Below are positions 33,871-46,150 of a DNA stretch of 64,000 nucleotides, in pieces. A model generated the notes under the pieces. The model was not told the DNA's origin. It did not search any database and saw only the letters and a list, made by a program, of their open reading frames with translations. The stretch's first letter is position 1. Each line of letters opens with the position of its first letter. Origin of the DNA: Amaurobius ferox (Eukaryota; Arthropoda; Arachnida; Araneae; Amaurobiidae). The DNA is taken from assembly GCA_951213105.1 (NCBI GenBank), contig OX578150.1:21368022-21432021 (forward strand), given 5' to 3'. The position numbers and the translations under genes are program-made.

Positions 33871-34799
33871 GGATCTCAACTTAATAAACACAGTAAGTAC
33901 ACTTAAAATACACTTAAATATAAAAAGAGAAATAGAAATAAAAAAGAGAAATGGTGTTATTAGAAGAACAAATTAAACAAAAATCTAAATACAATTTTAG
34001 AATAGAAGTCGAAAATAGCCCCTGTTTAAAAACAATAAATGAAATACACTTAATACGTAAAAAAAAAGAAAGATAACTTTATGCTCTTTAAAGAACACGA
34101 AACGAATGGTTTATTTTAGTTTAATGACGTTAACACTAATAATTAAATTTTAAGATTATTTAAGTTTGTATATATTAAAAGCTTTTTTGTTTTTAATTAA
34201 AACACGAAACAAAATTATAAACAGCCATAATAACAATAGACCATTGTTAAAATAAACTCTAAACTGAATCAATATGCTTTTGTAAAAAAGATCCTAGCCA
34301 AAGCTCTGCAAACTGATACACAAATAATAAAGTAAACAAAAATCTATATAATTCTAGAATAGAATTAGAAAATATGTTAAATCAGAACCCCTGTTTAAAT
34401 AAGAACAATTTTAAAACATAAAACACTATAAATAAAATACACTATAAACGTGTAAATACACTTAATACGTAAATGTTACAGAAAAAAAAAAAAAAAAAAA
34501 AAAAGTTCTTAAAAGAACAATAAATTCGTATCTGAGAAACAGAAGTTAACCATATCTTGATGATGCAGAACAGCTGTAAAGAAGTTTAACACAACAGAGA
34601 AATGTTTGGGTTGAGTTGTAAGAAAAAATCACGTTTTAAAAAAAATAATAAATGCATTTAAAATGAAAAGTAATTTAATAATAATTTATTCCAATAAAAT
34701 GGATGAATAATTTATTCCAATGAAATGGATGGTTTGTTTTAGTTTAATGACGTTAACACTAATAATTAAATTGAAAAGTAATGTATTTCGAAAATCGAA
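33871..34799. other. AT-rich leader of Helitron copy 2
   Basis: No coding signal. Two diverged copies of a stretch with CGTTAACACTAATAATTAAAT occur (34128 and 34748), and poly-A lies at 34481-34503. Confidence 0.5.
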
Positions 34800-35443
34800 T
34801 ATATTCGATCATTTCGCTATTGCCTATTATTCAGAGCCGTTACATCCCCAGCCACCACCTTCCCTCCTTCTGCGGGGAGAAACGCCGGTGAAGAAATGCT
34901 TTAACAGATACCGAGAAATTAAAATTCGGAAAATCTTAAAATCCCGATCCTGTGGGCAATACGGAATATTTCTTGACCAGATTGGACTTGTAAGAATGCC
35001 AGATATTTGACCTTTCTAAAAATGTAAATTATTAGTCGAAATTCTGAGTACTTTTTACTATGTGAGAATTTAAAAACCAAAAAATCGTTTTTTTTTAGTC
35101 AAAAGTGACTTTTGTTTTAAAATCATACAAAAATATTAGAATTTGTCGAGATTTGAAATTGATATATTTTTACTCGAAATTCTTTGCTCTTTCCGATGGT
35201 GTGATTTGTTTTTTTGTACAATGTTTGTATCGTGGATAAAAATGGGCAAAAAGGCAAAAAACGGTCGAAATCGCATAACACATTAAATAACTGAAAAAAT
35301 ATTTAAAATTTTAAAAATCGGTTTTTACGTGTCCTCTTCCCCCCCCCCCCCGGGTCTCCGATTGCCAAATTTCGTAGCTCTCCGACGCGCGGTCGCTGAA
35401 CGTATAGTGTATAAGACAGACAGACATTGTCTTTTATTATTTA

Positions 35444-37761
35444 CTAGCCGCCTTTGGCGACCAGCCTGTTCGCTACCCTTGAAAATTCTGACCGTGGCAA
35501 ACTCGTTGGCGCGACCTACCAGAAAGGTGTAAGGTAACTGCTTGGAAGGCCAGGAAGTGCCACACAATTTAGACCGGAACCCAATGGGGGAGGCATCCAA
35601 AGAGACCGTACCCTCCTTCCCCTACCACAAACCTCTCGGAAGGACTTGCAGTCCCACACGTTTAACGTGATCGTACTCCGCGTGAACACGGCTGCAGTTT
35701 TGGCAATGGCGGGAATCGAACCCGGGCCTACCGAGTGAAATTCCCGCGCGCTAACCACTGGGCTACCGTGCCATCCGCGACAATCTCCATAACTTTATTT
35801 TTATTCGGCAATTTTGGGAATCGAACCCGGGCCTACCAAGTGCAAATCCCGCGCACTAACCACTGGGGTACTTCACCTTCCGCGATATTCTTCATAACTT
35901 TCTTTTTATTCACCCAATTTAGACCGGAACCAAGTGGGAGAAGCATCCACAGGGACCGTACCCTTCTTCCCCTACCACCAACCTCTCGGAAGGACTTACA
36001 GACCCACATGTTTAACGTGATCGTACTCCGCGTAAACACGGCGGCAATTTTGGGAATCGAACCCGGGCCTACCGAGTGCAATTTCCGCGCGCTAACCATT
36101 GGGCTACTTTGCCCTACGCGACAATCTCCATAACTTTCTTTTTATTCATCCAATTTAGACCGTAACCTCCTTCCCCTACCACCAACTTCTCGGAAGGACT
36201 CACGGACCCACATGTTTAACGTGATCGTACTCCGCGTAAACACGGCGGCAATTTTGGGAATCGAACCCGGGCCTACTGAGTGCAATTCCCGCGCGCTAAC
36301 CACTGGGCTTCTTCGCCCCCAGCGACTATCTCCATAACATTCTTTTTATTTACCCAATTTAGAACGGAACCCAGTGGGAGAGGCATCCACAGGGACCGTA
36401 CCCTCCTTCCCCTACCACCAACCTCTCGGAAGGACTTCCGGACCCACATGTTTATCGTGATCGTACTCCGCGTGAACACGGCGGCAGTTTTGGAAGTGGC
36501 GGGAATCGAACCCGGGCCTACCGAGTGCAATTCCTGAACGCTAACCACTGGGCTGCCTCGCCCTCCGCAACTTTCTTTATATTCACCCAATTTAGACGGG
36601 AACCCTGTGAAGGAGGCATCCACAGGGACCGTACCCTCCTCCCCCTACCACCAACCTCTCGGAAGGACTTACGGGCCCACATGTTTAACGTGATCGTATT
36701 CCGCGTGAACACTTCGGCAGTTTTGGCAGTGGCGGGAATCGTACCCGGGCCTACCGCTAACTTCCCGCGCGCTAATTTACAATTTAAAATGACCATATGC
36801 TCTCTAAGCTCTTAATTCCATCATCCTCATTCCATTGTTCCATCATTTAAAATATCCATAAAATTTAAATATCCATCGTTCCATCATTTAAAATATCCAT
36901 AAAATTAAAATATCCATCGTTCCATCATTTAAAATATCCATAAAATTAAAATATCTATTTAAAAAATCCATATCGTTCCATCATTTAAAATATAAATATA
37001 ATAATTTCTACAGTGCATATGTTAAGCTCTTATTTCATTTAAAATCGGAAGCGCGGGAAACGGAAAGTAAAAACTAATTCGGTTTCTTATTGTCCCACCC
37101 ATCGCTATGCATATACAGAACCGTGACGTCACCTCCACCTTGACGTCCCCACCCACCACCTTCCCTGCTTCAGCGGGGGAGAAACGAAGCGGTACGCCGA
37201 GCGGAACGCCGAGAAATTTAAAATCATGACGTCTTTAAAATTGCGATCCTGAAGGCAATTTTCATTATTTCTGGACCAGATTAGACTTGTAAGAATGCCA
37301 GATATTTCAGCTTTCTAAAAATGTAAATTATTAGTCGAAATTATGAGTACTTTTTACTATGCGAGAATTTAAAAACCAAAAATCGTTTTTTTGAGCCAAA
37401 AGTGACTTTTGTTTTAAAATCTTTAAAAAATATTAGAAATCGATATGGAGATTTGAAATTGATATATTTTTACTCGCAATTGTCTGCTCTTTCCGATGGT
37501 GTGATTTGTTTTTTTCTACGATGTCTGGATCGAGGAGAAAAAAGGGCAAAAAGATCAAAAAAAGGTCGAAATCGCATAAAACATTAAATAAATAAAAAAA
37601 TAATTAGAATTTTGAAAATCGGTTTTCACGTGTCCCCTTCCCACCCCCCAGGGTCTCCGATTGCCAAATTTCGTAACTCTCCGACGCGCGGTCGCGAAAC
37701 GTATAGTGTATAAGACACACAGACACACACACACACAGACATTGCCTTTTATTATTTAAGA
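35444..37761 (-). mobile_element. Helitron copy 3 (non-autonomous, SINE-filled)
   Basis: 2.3 kb from the hairpin-CTAG end at 35444 to about 37761. In minus sense the 5' terminus reads TCTTAAATAATAAAAGG right after the CTAG of copy 4, which gives the canonical TC start and CTAG end of a Helitron. It contains six tRNA-SINE heads, CCATTTAAAATATCC repeats and the shared 5' segment, but no coding sequence. Confidence 0.8.
35490..36775 (-). repeat. tRNA-type SINE array 2 (six heads)
   Basis: Six heads with GGCCCGGGTTCGATTCCC (B box, minus sense) near 35712, 35822, 36056, 36261, 36503 and 36738, most with TAGCCCAGTGGTTAGCGCG (A box). Unit period is about 200-250 bp. Units share tails with GGAGATTGTCGC at the junctions, so amplification was tandem rather than by independent insertion. 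Confidence 0.88.
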
Positions 37762-38215
37762 CTAGCGGCGACCAGCTTGTTCGCTACCCTTGAAAATCCT
37801 GACAGTGGCAAGCTCACTTTTTAACGATGCTGTTCAGCGAAAAAGTTTTTTTTTAAAGATTGTCCCCACCACCACCCGATGCATAAATGCACCGCGACAA
37901 TCTCCATAACTTTCTTTTTATTTATTTTTTATTTCTTCAGTGTTTAAGTTTTTTCATTGTGGTCCCAACCACCACCCGATGTAAACAATACATCGCCACA
38001 ATTCAATCCAGCATAATGAGCCAGAACCTTATAAAAAGCAAACACTAATTCGGTTTTTAATTGTGCCTAGGCCAAAAACCGTGTAAAAAGCAAACACTTA
38101 TTCGGTTTTTAATTGTCCTTAGGCCAAAAACCGTATAAAAAGCAATTAATGATTAAGTTTTTTCATTGTGGTCCCAACCACCACCCGATGTAAATAATAC
38201 ATCGCCAAAACATGT
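37762..38215 (-). mobile_element. Helitron copy 4 (3' fragment)
   Basis: Starts at CTAG 37762-37765, with GCGGCGACC in place of the full hairpin, followed by the same 3' region as copy 2 (GATTGTCCCCACCACCACCC, CGATGTAAACAATACATC). Homology fades after a small repeat ACATGTAAATAATACATG around 38210-38260. Only the 3' part remains. Confidence 0.75.
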
Positions 38216-38342
38216 AAATAATACATGCTCATCGCCTTATACATGTAAATAATACATGCTCATCGCCTCCCTATCCACCAAAACATGCCCACCGCCCCCC
38301 TACCGCCCAAAACAAGTTCACCGCCCCCGTTGAGAACCAATG

Positions 38343-38540
38343 ATTTAAATTATGTGTCGTACGTATTATTCCTGTCAAATACATTCCGATATAAACTAAC
38401 ATTTATATTTATTTGCTTTGCGCTTTGTTTGTCGTCGGAAATAATGTGTGTCGTGTAAATAAACTGTGCCTTTTATTTCTCTGCCGCGCGGTGGCATCAG
38501 CTTTATCCGGATGTCATTGTTTACCCTTTCGGTTTCTTTA
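38343..38540. repeat. Dispersed repeat, copy 2 (inverted relative to 12700-12965)
   Basis: The reverse complement shares GCAGAGAAATAAAAGGCAC, TTATTTACACGAC and TTTCCGAC with 12700-12965, and again ends at a hAT-like CATTGGTTCTCAAC (38325-38342). Non-coding. Confidence 0.5.
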
Positions 38541-39330
38541 ACCTCCAGATGTGTGTGTGTCCAAATCTAAACTTTTGTCTGTAAAGGAATTCATGGAAAA
38601 ATTTCCCGTAATAATAAAAAAAAGCTTGCAATTTCATTTTTGAAGTTACACATACGCAAGTGGTGGGAGGCAATTTGGAGTGGTGGAAATGCCGCCCAGC
38701 GCTGCCCACTATAGAATAATCACGGAGTATATGAAAATTTAAGTGCAAGTTAACAATAATAATGATGTCATGTAATCTTCATCCAGATTTTATAATAGCT
38801 ATATTGGGAAATGTTGTGGCAATATGGATATTTAATTCCCAAAACAATGGATATGCAATTTCCTAGAACTAGGATTCATTCCTACGTCCCTCGATAAACT
38901 TTTCCTTCTGTGCATCGATATAATTTGTTATCAGTGCAACGATATACTTGCTCCTCCGTGTACCGATGGTTACTTGGTGCAACTGGTTTCACCCGCTTTT
39001 GGACTTCATTCATGCAGATGGGGATATCATGTTGCACGACATGTTGACATTTTGGCTACAAGTGTCAATCAAGATAATAAGGTGCGTTAAATGCAGTGCA
39101 TAACCAAGTAGTGTTTTTACGCGAATCAATGTGTACGTAACATAAACAGCTCATATTCCCTCCATCAGGAAAAGCAAATCCGTAAACGGGGTGTTACATT
39201 ACAGGAGGAATGAACGAATGTGTTCCCACTGTAAAGGTGGAGTGACGGAGGAAGCACAAACGTGACCTCTTAATTTAGAATTTAGCCACACCAGCACCAG
39301 CATCACTACAAAAGCCATGATCAAAAATAT
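38541..39330. other. Stretch without recognised gene
   Basis: No repeat or coding motif recognised. Short frames here look random. Confidence 0.5.
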
Positions 39331-39468
39331 GCCGCATAAATAACCCACAGGTCCACACACTCCTGTCCGGAGAAGTAAATCTCCGCGATGACCTACAGCC
39401 CAGAAGAACCTAAATAACCTAAAAACGATTAAAATCAAAACCTTACCTTTAAGGACCGTCTTCTTCAC
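39331..39468 (-). other. Exon-like module, copy 1 (similar to 41404-41510)
   Basis: In minus sense a GTAAGG donor-like site (about 39448) and, downstream, an open stretch with WAVGHRGDLLLRTG. A diverged copy at 41404-41510 has GTAATG and VGAGHLEDLLSRREEL in the same arrangement. The frame 39199-39468 also has a hydrophobic segment (IFLIMAFVVMLVLVWL). Function unknown; a shared mobile or duplicated module is likely. Confidence 0.35.
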
Positions 39469-39539
39469 AAATAATAAAAAGAATTAAAGTACACAAATGA
39501 ATAAACAGAATTTTGAAGTTAAAATGAATTTTCATTTAT

Positions 39540-40640
39540 TCAAGATGTTAAATTCTCAGATGTATTCAAATACAACAGCTGAATCTCTCAGCACACCACT
39601 GGACACAGGTTTCATCAGAGCACCACTGGCTTTAGAGCCTCCATAATTAAACATAATGTAATAAAAAGTGGCAAACCACATATCATAAATGTATCAAAAT
39701 TGGTATGGTCAAATCACTGGGATGAGCACTCTGAGAGTAAAAATCATTTTTGATATTTAATTAAATCAGAAATTATATCTTTAGAATAAGTATAAAACTG
39801 GATCTACAGATTACGGTGGATGGTTGTACTCTCCATTCCAATGTCTCTCTCAACAATATCTGCACGTCTGGCATGTATTGGTTAAAACATAAAGGTCGTT
39901 TACGTAGATCATCAAGTCGTCGTGAGAAAGGTCGTAGCTCCCAACATCAGCCAATCGCCCACACGGCGATATATCGGTGTTTCACACGGAAAAGATGGCA
40001 CATTCATTCTGGTGTTCTCCAGAATGGCCCAACCTGGACTCGTGGCTTCATTCAATGGAACTTCAACAGGAATCGACTCTAAAGCAAACTCGGCTTAAGT
40101 CCCAAGATAACTCAGGTAGCGACGTTGCGATTGACATTCCCGGTATGAGCCTCGAGAGCATTCCACAAGCAGACTCGTTGTTAATGTATTATTCCCGGTG
40201 TGAGCATCGGGTTCATTCTATATGCAGTCTCGATGTTATTCTATTCCCGGTATGAGCCTCGAGATCGTACCATAGAATGTACGTTAGAACGGCAGCATTC
40301 TTCAGCTCACGAATCTCTAGGAATCTGCCTGGAGGTCAGACTCCCGAGATTCGGAGTGAGCGTTGCAATCGTGAACTGCCTACAGAGAATTAGTCAGTCG
40401 CATAAGAGAGCATAAGAGAGAGAGAGAAAAGGTGCGCACGGCTTTTATACTTTTTAGCCAACATTTCCACGGAGCTGGACGTAAGCTTCCAGTCCGCCAC
40501 AACCAATAGAAAACAATCATGACATTTCCCGCCGAGAAAAGGTTCTCACGGCCAAACGCCAGCATGTCTCGACAGGATGTCTCGAGAACCACCTGCTATA
40601 AACAACCGTTGCAATACTTCATTATCGTCTGCAGCACAAA
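39540..40640 (-). promoter_or_regulatory. Promoter-like, LTR-like sequence (minus sense)
   Basis: G+C richer than its surroundings. In minus sense a TATA box GTATAAAAGC (40441-40450) is followed by CCGTGCGCACC, a CT-run and a CTGACTAATTCTCTGTAGGC stretch, which resembles the U3-R part of an LTR. No second copy and no target duplication were found, so a solo LTR is only a possibility. Confidence 0.3.
40137..40265. repeat. 53-bp tandem repeat, three units
   Basis: ATTCCCGGTATGAGCCTCGA occurs at about 40137, 40191 and 40244 (middle copy diverged) with related spacers (ATTC..A.GCAGTCTCG.TGTTA). Lies downstream of the TATA-like site in minus sense. Confidence 0.8.
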
Positions 40641-41403
40641 TGTATTGAAACTATGAAATCTTTTACATTGGCACTTCCATTTTCGACTGCCAAAAAGATC
40701 TTGAACTCAACAGAAGAAATAACTCTCAAAGCGCTCGGATATTTTAAATAATATACCAAAAATGATTTAGATTGCGGTTTAATAATATTAAATATTTCAA
40801 GATAACACTTACATAAAAATGACAAAAAGGAGGTTTTCAAGGCAGAATTAAAATTTGTAAAAGATCTGTATATAAAGAAATATAATACATAAATTTATAC
40901 ATTTTACACAAAAGTAATGCGAGCTGAATATCGACATTACACCACAGTGTGAGCGTTTTTGACAAGAGTCATAAGAGATTCGATGGTTCGCCAGCATGCA
41001 GTAAGCACTTAAAAACAGAGTATCACTCTTAACTCCGTCACTGCTACGTGGTAGATGATTTGCTGTTACTGGTATAAATAGTAATACAAAACAGCAAACA
41101 AAGATTTGTTGTAGATATCAATATGTATAAACCAAATATAATACCAATTTGGTATTTGTTTTTTTCCCTCAAATAATACAATATATGAAATATTTCCAAC
41201 AGGTTTCCTGGATCAATCTTGAAGGAAAGTGAGCTGGGACAAACGCTGCATGATACTGAACAGCTGACCACTGTTGGCAATGTCGATGTAGGTCAAGAAG
41301 ACTCATTTGGGTATGAAGATTCGTCAATATCCTATGAGATGAGATAAGAACATAATTGTTATATCTGGATCGATAAAGATGATAAGCGGGTCGGAGACCC
41401 AAT
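40641..41403. other. Stretch without recognised gene
   Basis: AT-rich; no motif, repeat or RNA seen. Confidence 0.45.
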
Positions 41404-41510
41404 TTAGAACATAAAGATCATGAGGTTCCAGGTTAGCTCCTCCCGCCTGGAGAGTAAATCTTCAAGATGGCCTGCTCCAACAAACAGTAAATAAATAAAT
41501 GAGAAATTAA
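41404..41510 (-). other. Exon-like module, copy 2
   Basis: Minus-sense GGTAATG site followed by VGAGHLEDLLSRREELT, similar to 39331-39468 at about two thirds of positions in the core. See that entry. Confidence 0.35.
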
Positions 41511-43315
41511 AATCATTACCTTCTTCCAGCAGTATCTGCCTGTAAAATAACCCGCTATTAAGCAACTATCACTTTAATTATATATTAGAGGAAATATGTT
41601 ATGCACTTACTAAGTTTGGTGGACGCATAGAAAGTAACTTGGCAGAGTGTTGTTTTTGTAGACACACTGTCTTTCTATGTATGAATACCTGTAATGAATA
41701 CTGGTCAGGGGGATACCTGTAATTAATTAATATAGTTAATCCAGTGGTGGTATTTATAGTTTTGGGAAGCCCTACGCTTAACTTTTTTTGGGGTTCCCTA
41801 TAGCATTGTTTTTACCATGTCATAAATCATATTCATTGGTAAAGTTATCATTAATCTATAGAGACGTTTTAAGCATGAGAATACCTTTCGTTATTGCTAT
41901 TTCTTCAAACATTCGTACCAGAGTTAGACATGCAATAGACTGTTGTTCGAATATTATGCTCTCTCCATTTTCCACCTCATACAAAACACTATACTATGGA
42001 AGACTAAAATACCAAGTTAGATATTTATGTTTCAAATGAAGAGAAATTGATAAAATGTTATCATCAGGGGGTCAAAAGGTTCTTTTGAATTATAAACATA
42101 TTGATAATAGTAATGAGATTTTGCATTAAAATGCCGACACGCCATCTTCCAGCTCCTACATCCCTGCCAATTGAGTGTAAATATGAAAAGAAAAGTAAAA
42201 ACACTCATGGAAACGCCAAATTCCTATACACGAAAAATATTGATAAAACTCGGACCCTGGGGCGTCTATTTATTTGGGGACTCAAAGTTCAAGCTTCATT
42301 AGCTTCGTAGTAAATCAGTCTCTGAGTTAAATCATTGAATATTTGACCCTTTTCTTTATGCAAGTATTCCAAACTGGTGTTCCGAGAGACTTTTTGTGTC
42401 ACAAAACTAAGAAAGTGTAATGCAGGATACATATTCAAATTTTCTTCTCTAATTCCTGTGGTTATTTATTCATGAGGTTTATATTCTTCATATTTCCCCA
42501 GCTATGTTCATGTCCTATTATTATTATTTTTATAATATATTTGGGATTTTGCGTGGTCCTTTTCCAAGCCCACAACAATTAAAATAAAGATAACATGAAT
42601 AAAAAATGCCATAATGGCGAAGTCAGCGATAAAAGGTGATTTTTTGTAGCCTGGACCTTGATCTCAAAATTAAGTGGAGGACAATGTGATGTTCCCTCCC
42701 AAACTCAGATAGTTCAATTCGTAGAGTGTTCGTCTTGAAGTATAGATGTCTAGAGATATTGTTCCGTCTTGTGTATGGCTTTCTCAGCTTGGTGCAACTC
42801 CTGCACTGTACATAATATTAAAGTCATAATCAATAATCATAGTTTTGAAGGTGAAGTGGATCCTGCATTTTCCTTCCTATTCTACAAATATTAGATTGAG
42901 GTGAAAAAAGAGAAATGCTAGAGGTAGTCCGGAATATTTTTAAAAGTAAAATTCTTTAAAGTGAAATAATATTTTTAATTTGTGCACAAGTTAACTTTTA
43001 TTCCCGACCCCCAGATCCATAAATAATATTTTTTTCGATTAGAGTTAAGTACCAAATTAAAAAAAAATATTTTATGGACTCCCCAATTATTACCTGAAAT
43101 TTTGCCGAAAGTAGAAGAAATTTTGAAGCAAATCTCCTTTAGATAAAAAAATATGGGAACTCAATTTTAAATTGTCATGTATTAGCCATAGAAATTTAAG
43201 ATGCATATCAATTATATTGGCTTGTTTTGAAATTAAAAGATTGGCTTTGTTTTGCGTTTTGAATTACGTTTACTAAAGATAATACAGTTACTTTTTTCAG
43301 TAGATATATTATCAC
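41511..43315. other. Stretch without recognised gene
   Basis: A phrase GGAAGCCCTACGCTTAACTTT (41766-41786, partly shared with 63271-63290) suggests a small dispersed repeat. No coding region, RNA or complete element found. Confidence 0.45.
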
Positions 43316-44000
43316 CCCTCAGGAGTTCACTTCCTTAGTGAATACGGGTGGTGCAATCCTGAGGTACCTTAGCAATATTTTTCTTTTATTTTTTCTTTTA
43401 CTTTTATGTTGCCTTTGCTCCTTTCCCCTTCTTTTTTCTTTTGTTCTCCTTTTGTGTTTTGTGTCTTTCTGAGCTGCTGGTGTCATCAATACTGAGCACT
43501 TAGTAAACATTACATCTGCTCTTTGAGCCCTAGTACCACTCTTCAGCCTCTGCTGTAAGGTACACCGTTTGAGCTCGGGAATGGGTCTATGTGGGTGTGA
43601 CGCGAAAGGGGTAGTGCTGCGTATATCAGTAGTATTGCTTTTGAAAAACATTTGTAGTAAACTGTTCCAGAGGTGAGTCCCTTGGTTGAGTTGGTTGGAT
43701 GGTGGAGAGTGTTTCATATCTAAAAACTCCCATTGTGTCCTTGCTGGTCCGTGAGTTCTGTGCACGTTATGGCCCGTTCTACATCATCTAGCTTTGCAAA
43801 TGACTCAGGAGGTGACACTTTGCACGTTAGAAAAGCGTGGGGAGACGGAGCCTGGTGGGGGCTCCGATTGAATTGGAAGTAATCCGTGGCTTTTTCAATT
43901 AGTGGTTACAAGCATGGGGAATTCGATTTTGTCTTGGGTTCATCATGCTTTCAAGTTCGACTGCAATTATACCCTTTCCCTCCAGGGTGGGCCATTCTAA

Positions 44001-45130
44001 TTGGATGACCAGGTAGAGAAGGAGGAAGCTCCAAAATCTATGGAACATAAATCCTTTGAAAATCCAACATTTTTACCATTAGAGGCAAGATATTTCATCC
44101 TGAAAAAAGTAGATGGTTCTTTTAGCAATGGTTCACCATTCCTGATACAAAAAACATACACGCAATTGTTGGTGATGTTGTTTCAATAAAAAACACACAA
44201 AGATCAGGTGATTTAATGGTGCAGGTGTCAGCCGGTGAACAAGCAAAGAACATCTTGAGTATAAAATCAATGGGAAACTTTGAAATAAATGCTACTATCC
44301 ACAGATCTTTAAATTTCTCACGGGGGTCATTTCAGAACCAGATCTTATTTTTGACTCAGAAGAAGAAATTTTGACAAATCTAAGACATCAAAAAGGATGT
44401 GGTGTCCGCCGCATAAACATAGGAAGAGAGAAAAAAATTGTCCCATTAAAACATTTGATATTAACATTCGAGACACCAATTTAGCCAAAAACACTAAACG
44501 TAGCATATCTAAAATGTTCATTAAGACCATACATACCAAATCCCCTAAGATGCTTCACTTGTCAAAGATTTGGACACTTAAAGTTATCATGTCGAGAAAA
44601 AGTGACTTGTGACAACTGTGCAGTGGTTGGTCACGACAGTAGTACTTGTTCTGAGACAGCAAAATGTAAAAATTGTGAGGGTGAACACCCATCATACTCA
44701 CGATCATGTCCCATGTTTAAGATTGAAAAAGAAATATTGAGACCCTTAAAGTAAACAGTAATTCCTCATATCCAGAAGCAAGAAAAATAGTATGTTCTCG
44801 TACACGTAAAGCTGGTATCTCATATGCTGTTTCTATGAGAAGTAATTAACAATTGATCTCTATTGGTATCCAAACAGAATCCGAAGATCAACCATTAACA
44901 TTTGCTTAACAGAAACATCGACTGCACTTAAAAACTCAGCACCTTCGAAAATAAATATAAAACCTCCATAACGTTTAAGTAATAATAAACCTAATTTCTC
45001 TGGAACCACTGAAAACAAAACAGTGCATTATAAGACATTAATCCTAAAAATGTAAAAACAATACATAAATCTTCAAAGATGAAAATATCTGAAGAAGGTC
45101 ATACTACTAAAAGACCCCTGTAAGAACAGA
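44001..45130 (+). pseudogene. LINE ORF1 (gag-like, three CCHC knuckles), frameshifted
   Basis: ORF1 nucleic-acid-binding protein of a jockey-like LINE. The first frame (44001-44189) has LEARYFILKK and SPFLIQK. After frameshifts, the sequence codes for SGDLMVQV, LNFSRGVIS, VRRINIGREKKIVPLKHLIL, then LRCFTCQRFGHLKLSC, CDNCAVVGHDSSTC and CKNCEGEHPSYSRSCP (44521-44735), three zinc knuckles typical of this family. Several stops and shifts occur, so it is inactive. Confidence 0.82.
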
Positions 45131-45369
45131 TTTTTTAAAGAAAAAAACTAAAAATCAGGCATCTGATAATGATGATGATGCTGTACATGGATATGCTTCT
45201 GAAGGTGACGGGATGGTGACAGATGAGGCCTTCCAAAAGCAACCTCCTTCTGTGCCATCGGATTAAGTTTTTCTTTTATAGCTACTATTATTTCTTGGAA
45301 TTGTCGAGATCTTCGTAATAAACTGTGTGGCATTAAAACCCCTTTTTAATACCTATAATCCTGCTTGAC

Positions 45370-46150
45370 TCCAAGAAACTTTCTTAAACTCTGCAGACAC
45401 AGTTGAAGTTAGTCCCTTTAGCACAATTAGGAAAGACCATGATCAAGGAGGAGACACGGCCTCTGGTGTTGTTGTCTTGCTTGTGTCTCATAGATACCCA
45501 TCTATCATTCTTCGCTTAAATACTCAGTTACAAGCTGTGGCTGTCCGAATTCATCTTAGCATATTGATTACAGTTTGCAGTATATATCATCTACCTAATA
45601 ACCACATTAATCAATATGTACTCATGATTAATCATCTTCCTCTATATGTGATGTTGGGTGACTTCAAAGGTCATAATTCTCTGTTGGAAAGTAGAGACAT
45701 AAATTGCAGACAACAGCAAATTGAGCAGTGTATTAGTGCTCATAGCCTGTGCCTTTTTAATAATAAAGAATGCACCTATTTTCATGAACCTAACAGGATC
45801 TATCACAGTATCGACCTTGTCATTTGTACACGAGCTATATTTCCTTTCTGGAACTTTGCAGTTGATAATGATCTCTATAATAGTGATCACTTTCATATCA
45901 TACTTTCTAGCAGTCATGTCAGGTCATCTGTTAAAAAACCATCTCGATACATTTTCTCAAAAGCTAATTGGACACAATCTACTCACCTTGCTGAGATTAC
46001 TTCAGGTATTATCCAAAGTGGAGATATTGACACTGTGGTGGATAGCTTCTGATCAAGGCATCAACTTCTGATCAAGGCAGCAGATGATGCTATTCTAAAA
46101 AGCTTTTTTAAAACAACCAAGTTTCACTTTCCTTGGTGGACTTCTGAATG
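45370..46150 (+). pseudogene. LINE ORF2 N-terminus: AP-like endonuclease
   Basis: Open frame 45477-46052 within a longer broken ORF2. Signature sites: MLGDFKGHNSLLES (the family normally has GDFN or GDFNGHN, so Asn to Lys at the metal-site Asn), SIDLVICT and SDHFHIIL (the catalytic Asp-His). The endonuclease nicks target DNA to start target-primed reverse transcription. WTSEC near 46145 is the last recognisable residue stretch before the break. Confidence 0.8.

Larger units (their letters stand above)
26860..35443 (-). mobile_element. Helitron copy 2, autonomous type
   Basis: 8584 bp in minus sense from about 35443 to CTAG at 26860-26863, preceded by the CGCCAAAGGCG hairpin. It contains the Rep-helicase gene and a 3' minisatellite region. 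The first 650 bp (34800-35443) match copies 1 and 3, including CTGTGGGCAATACGG-like and CCAGATATTTGACCTTTC stretches and GTGTATAAGACAGACAGAC near the terminus. Confidence 0.82.

Noticed and set aside
22490..36775. Cluster of tRNA genes
   Set aside because: A and B boxes are present, but the acceptor ends do not pair and each head continues into the same SINE body.
35735..36815. Open frames on both strands across SINE array 2
   Set aside because: They follow the SINE repeats, repeat the same peptides, and have no protein family features.
43319..43765. 148-codon minus-strand protein
   Set aside because: It is antisense to the CT-rich 5' UTR of the LINE starting at 43316; its lysine/arginine run is the complement of that tract.
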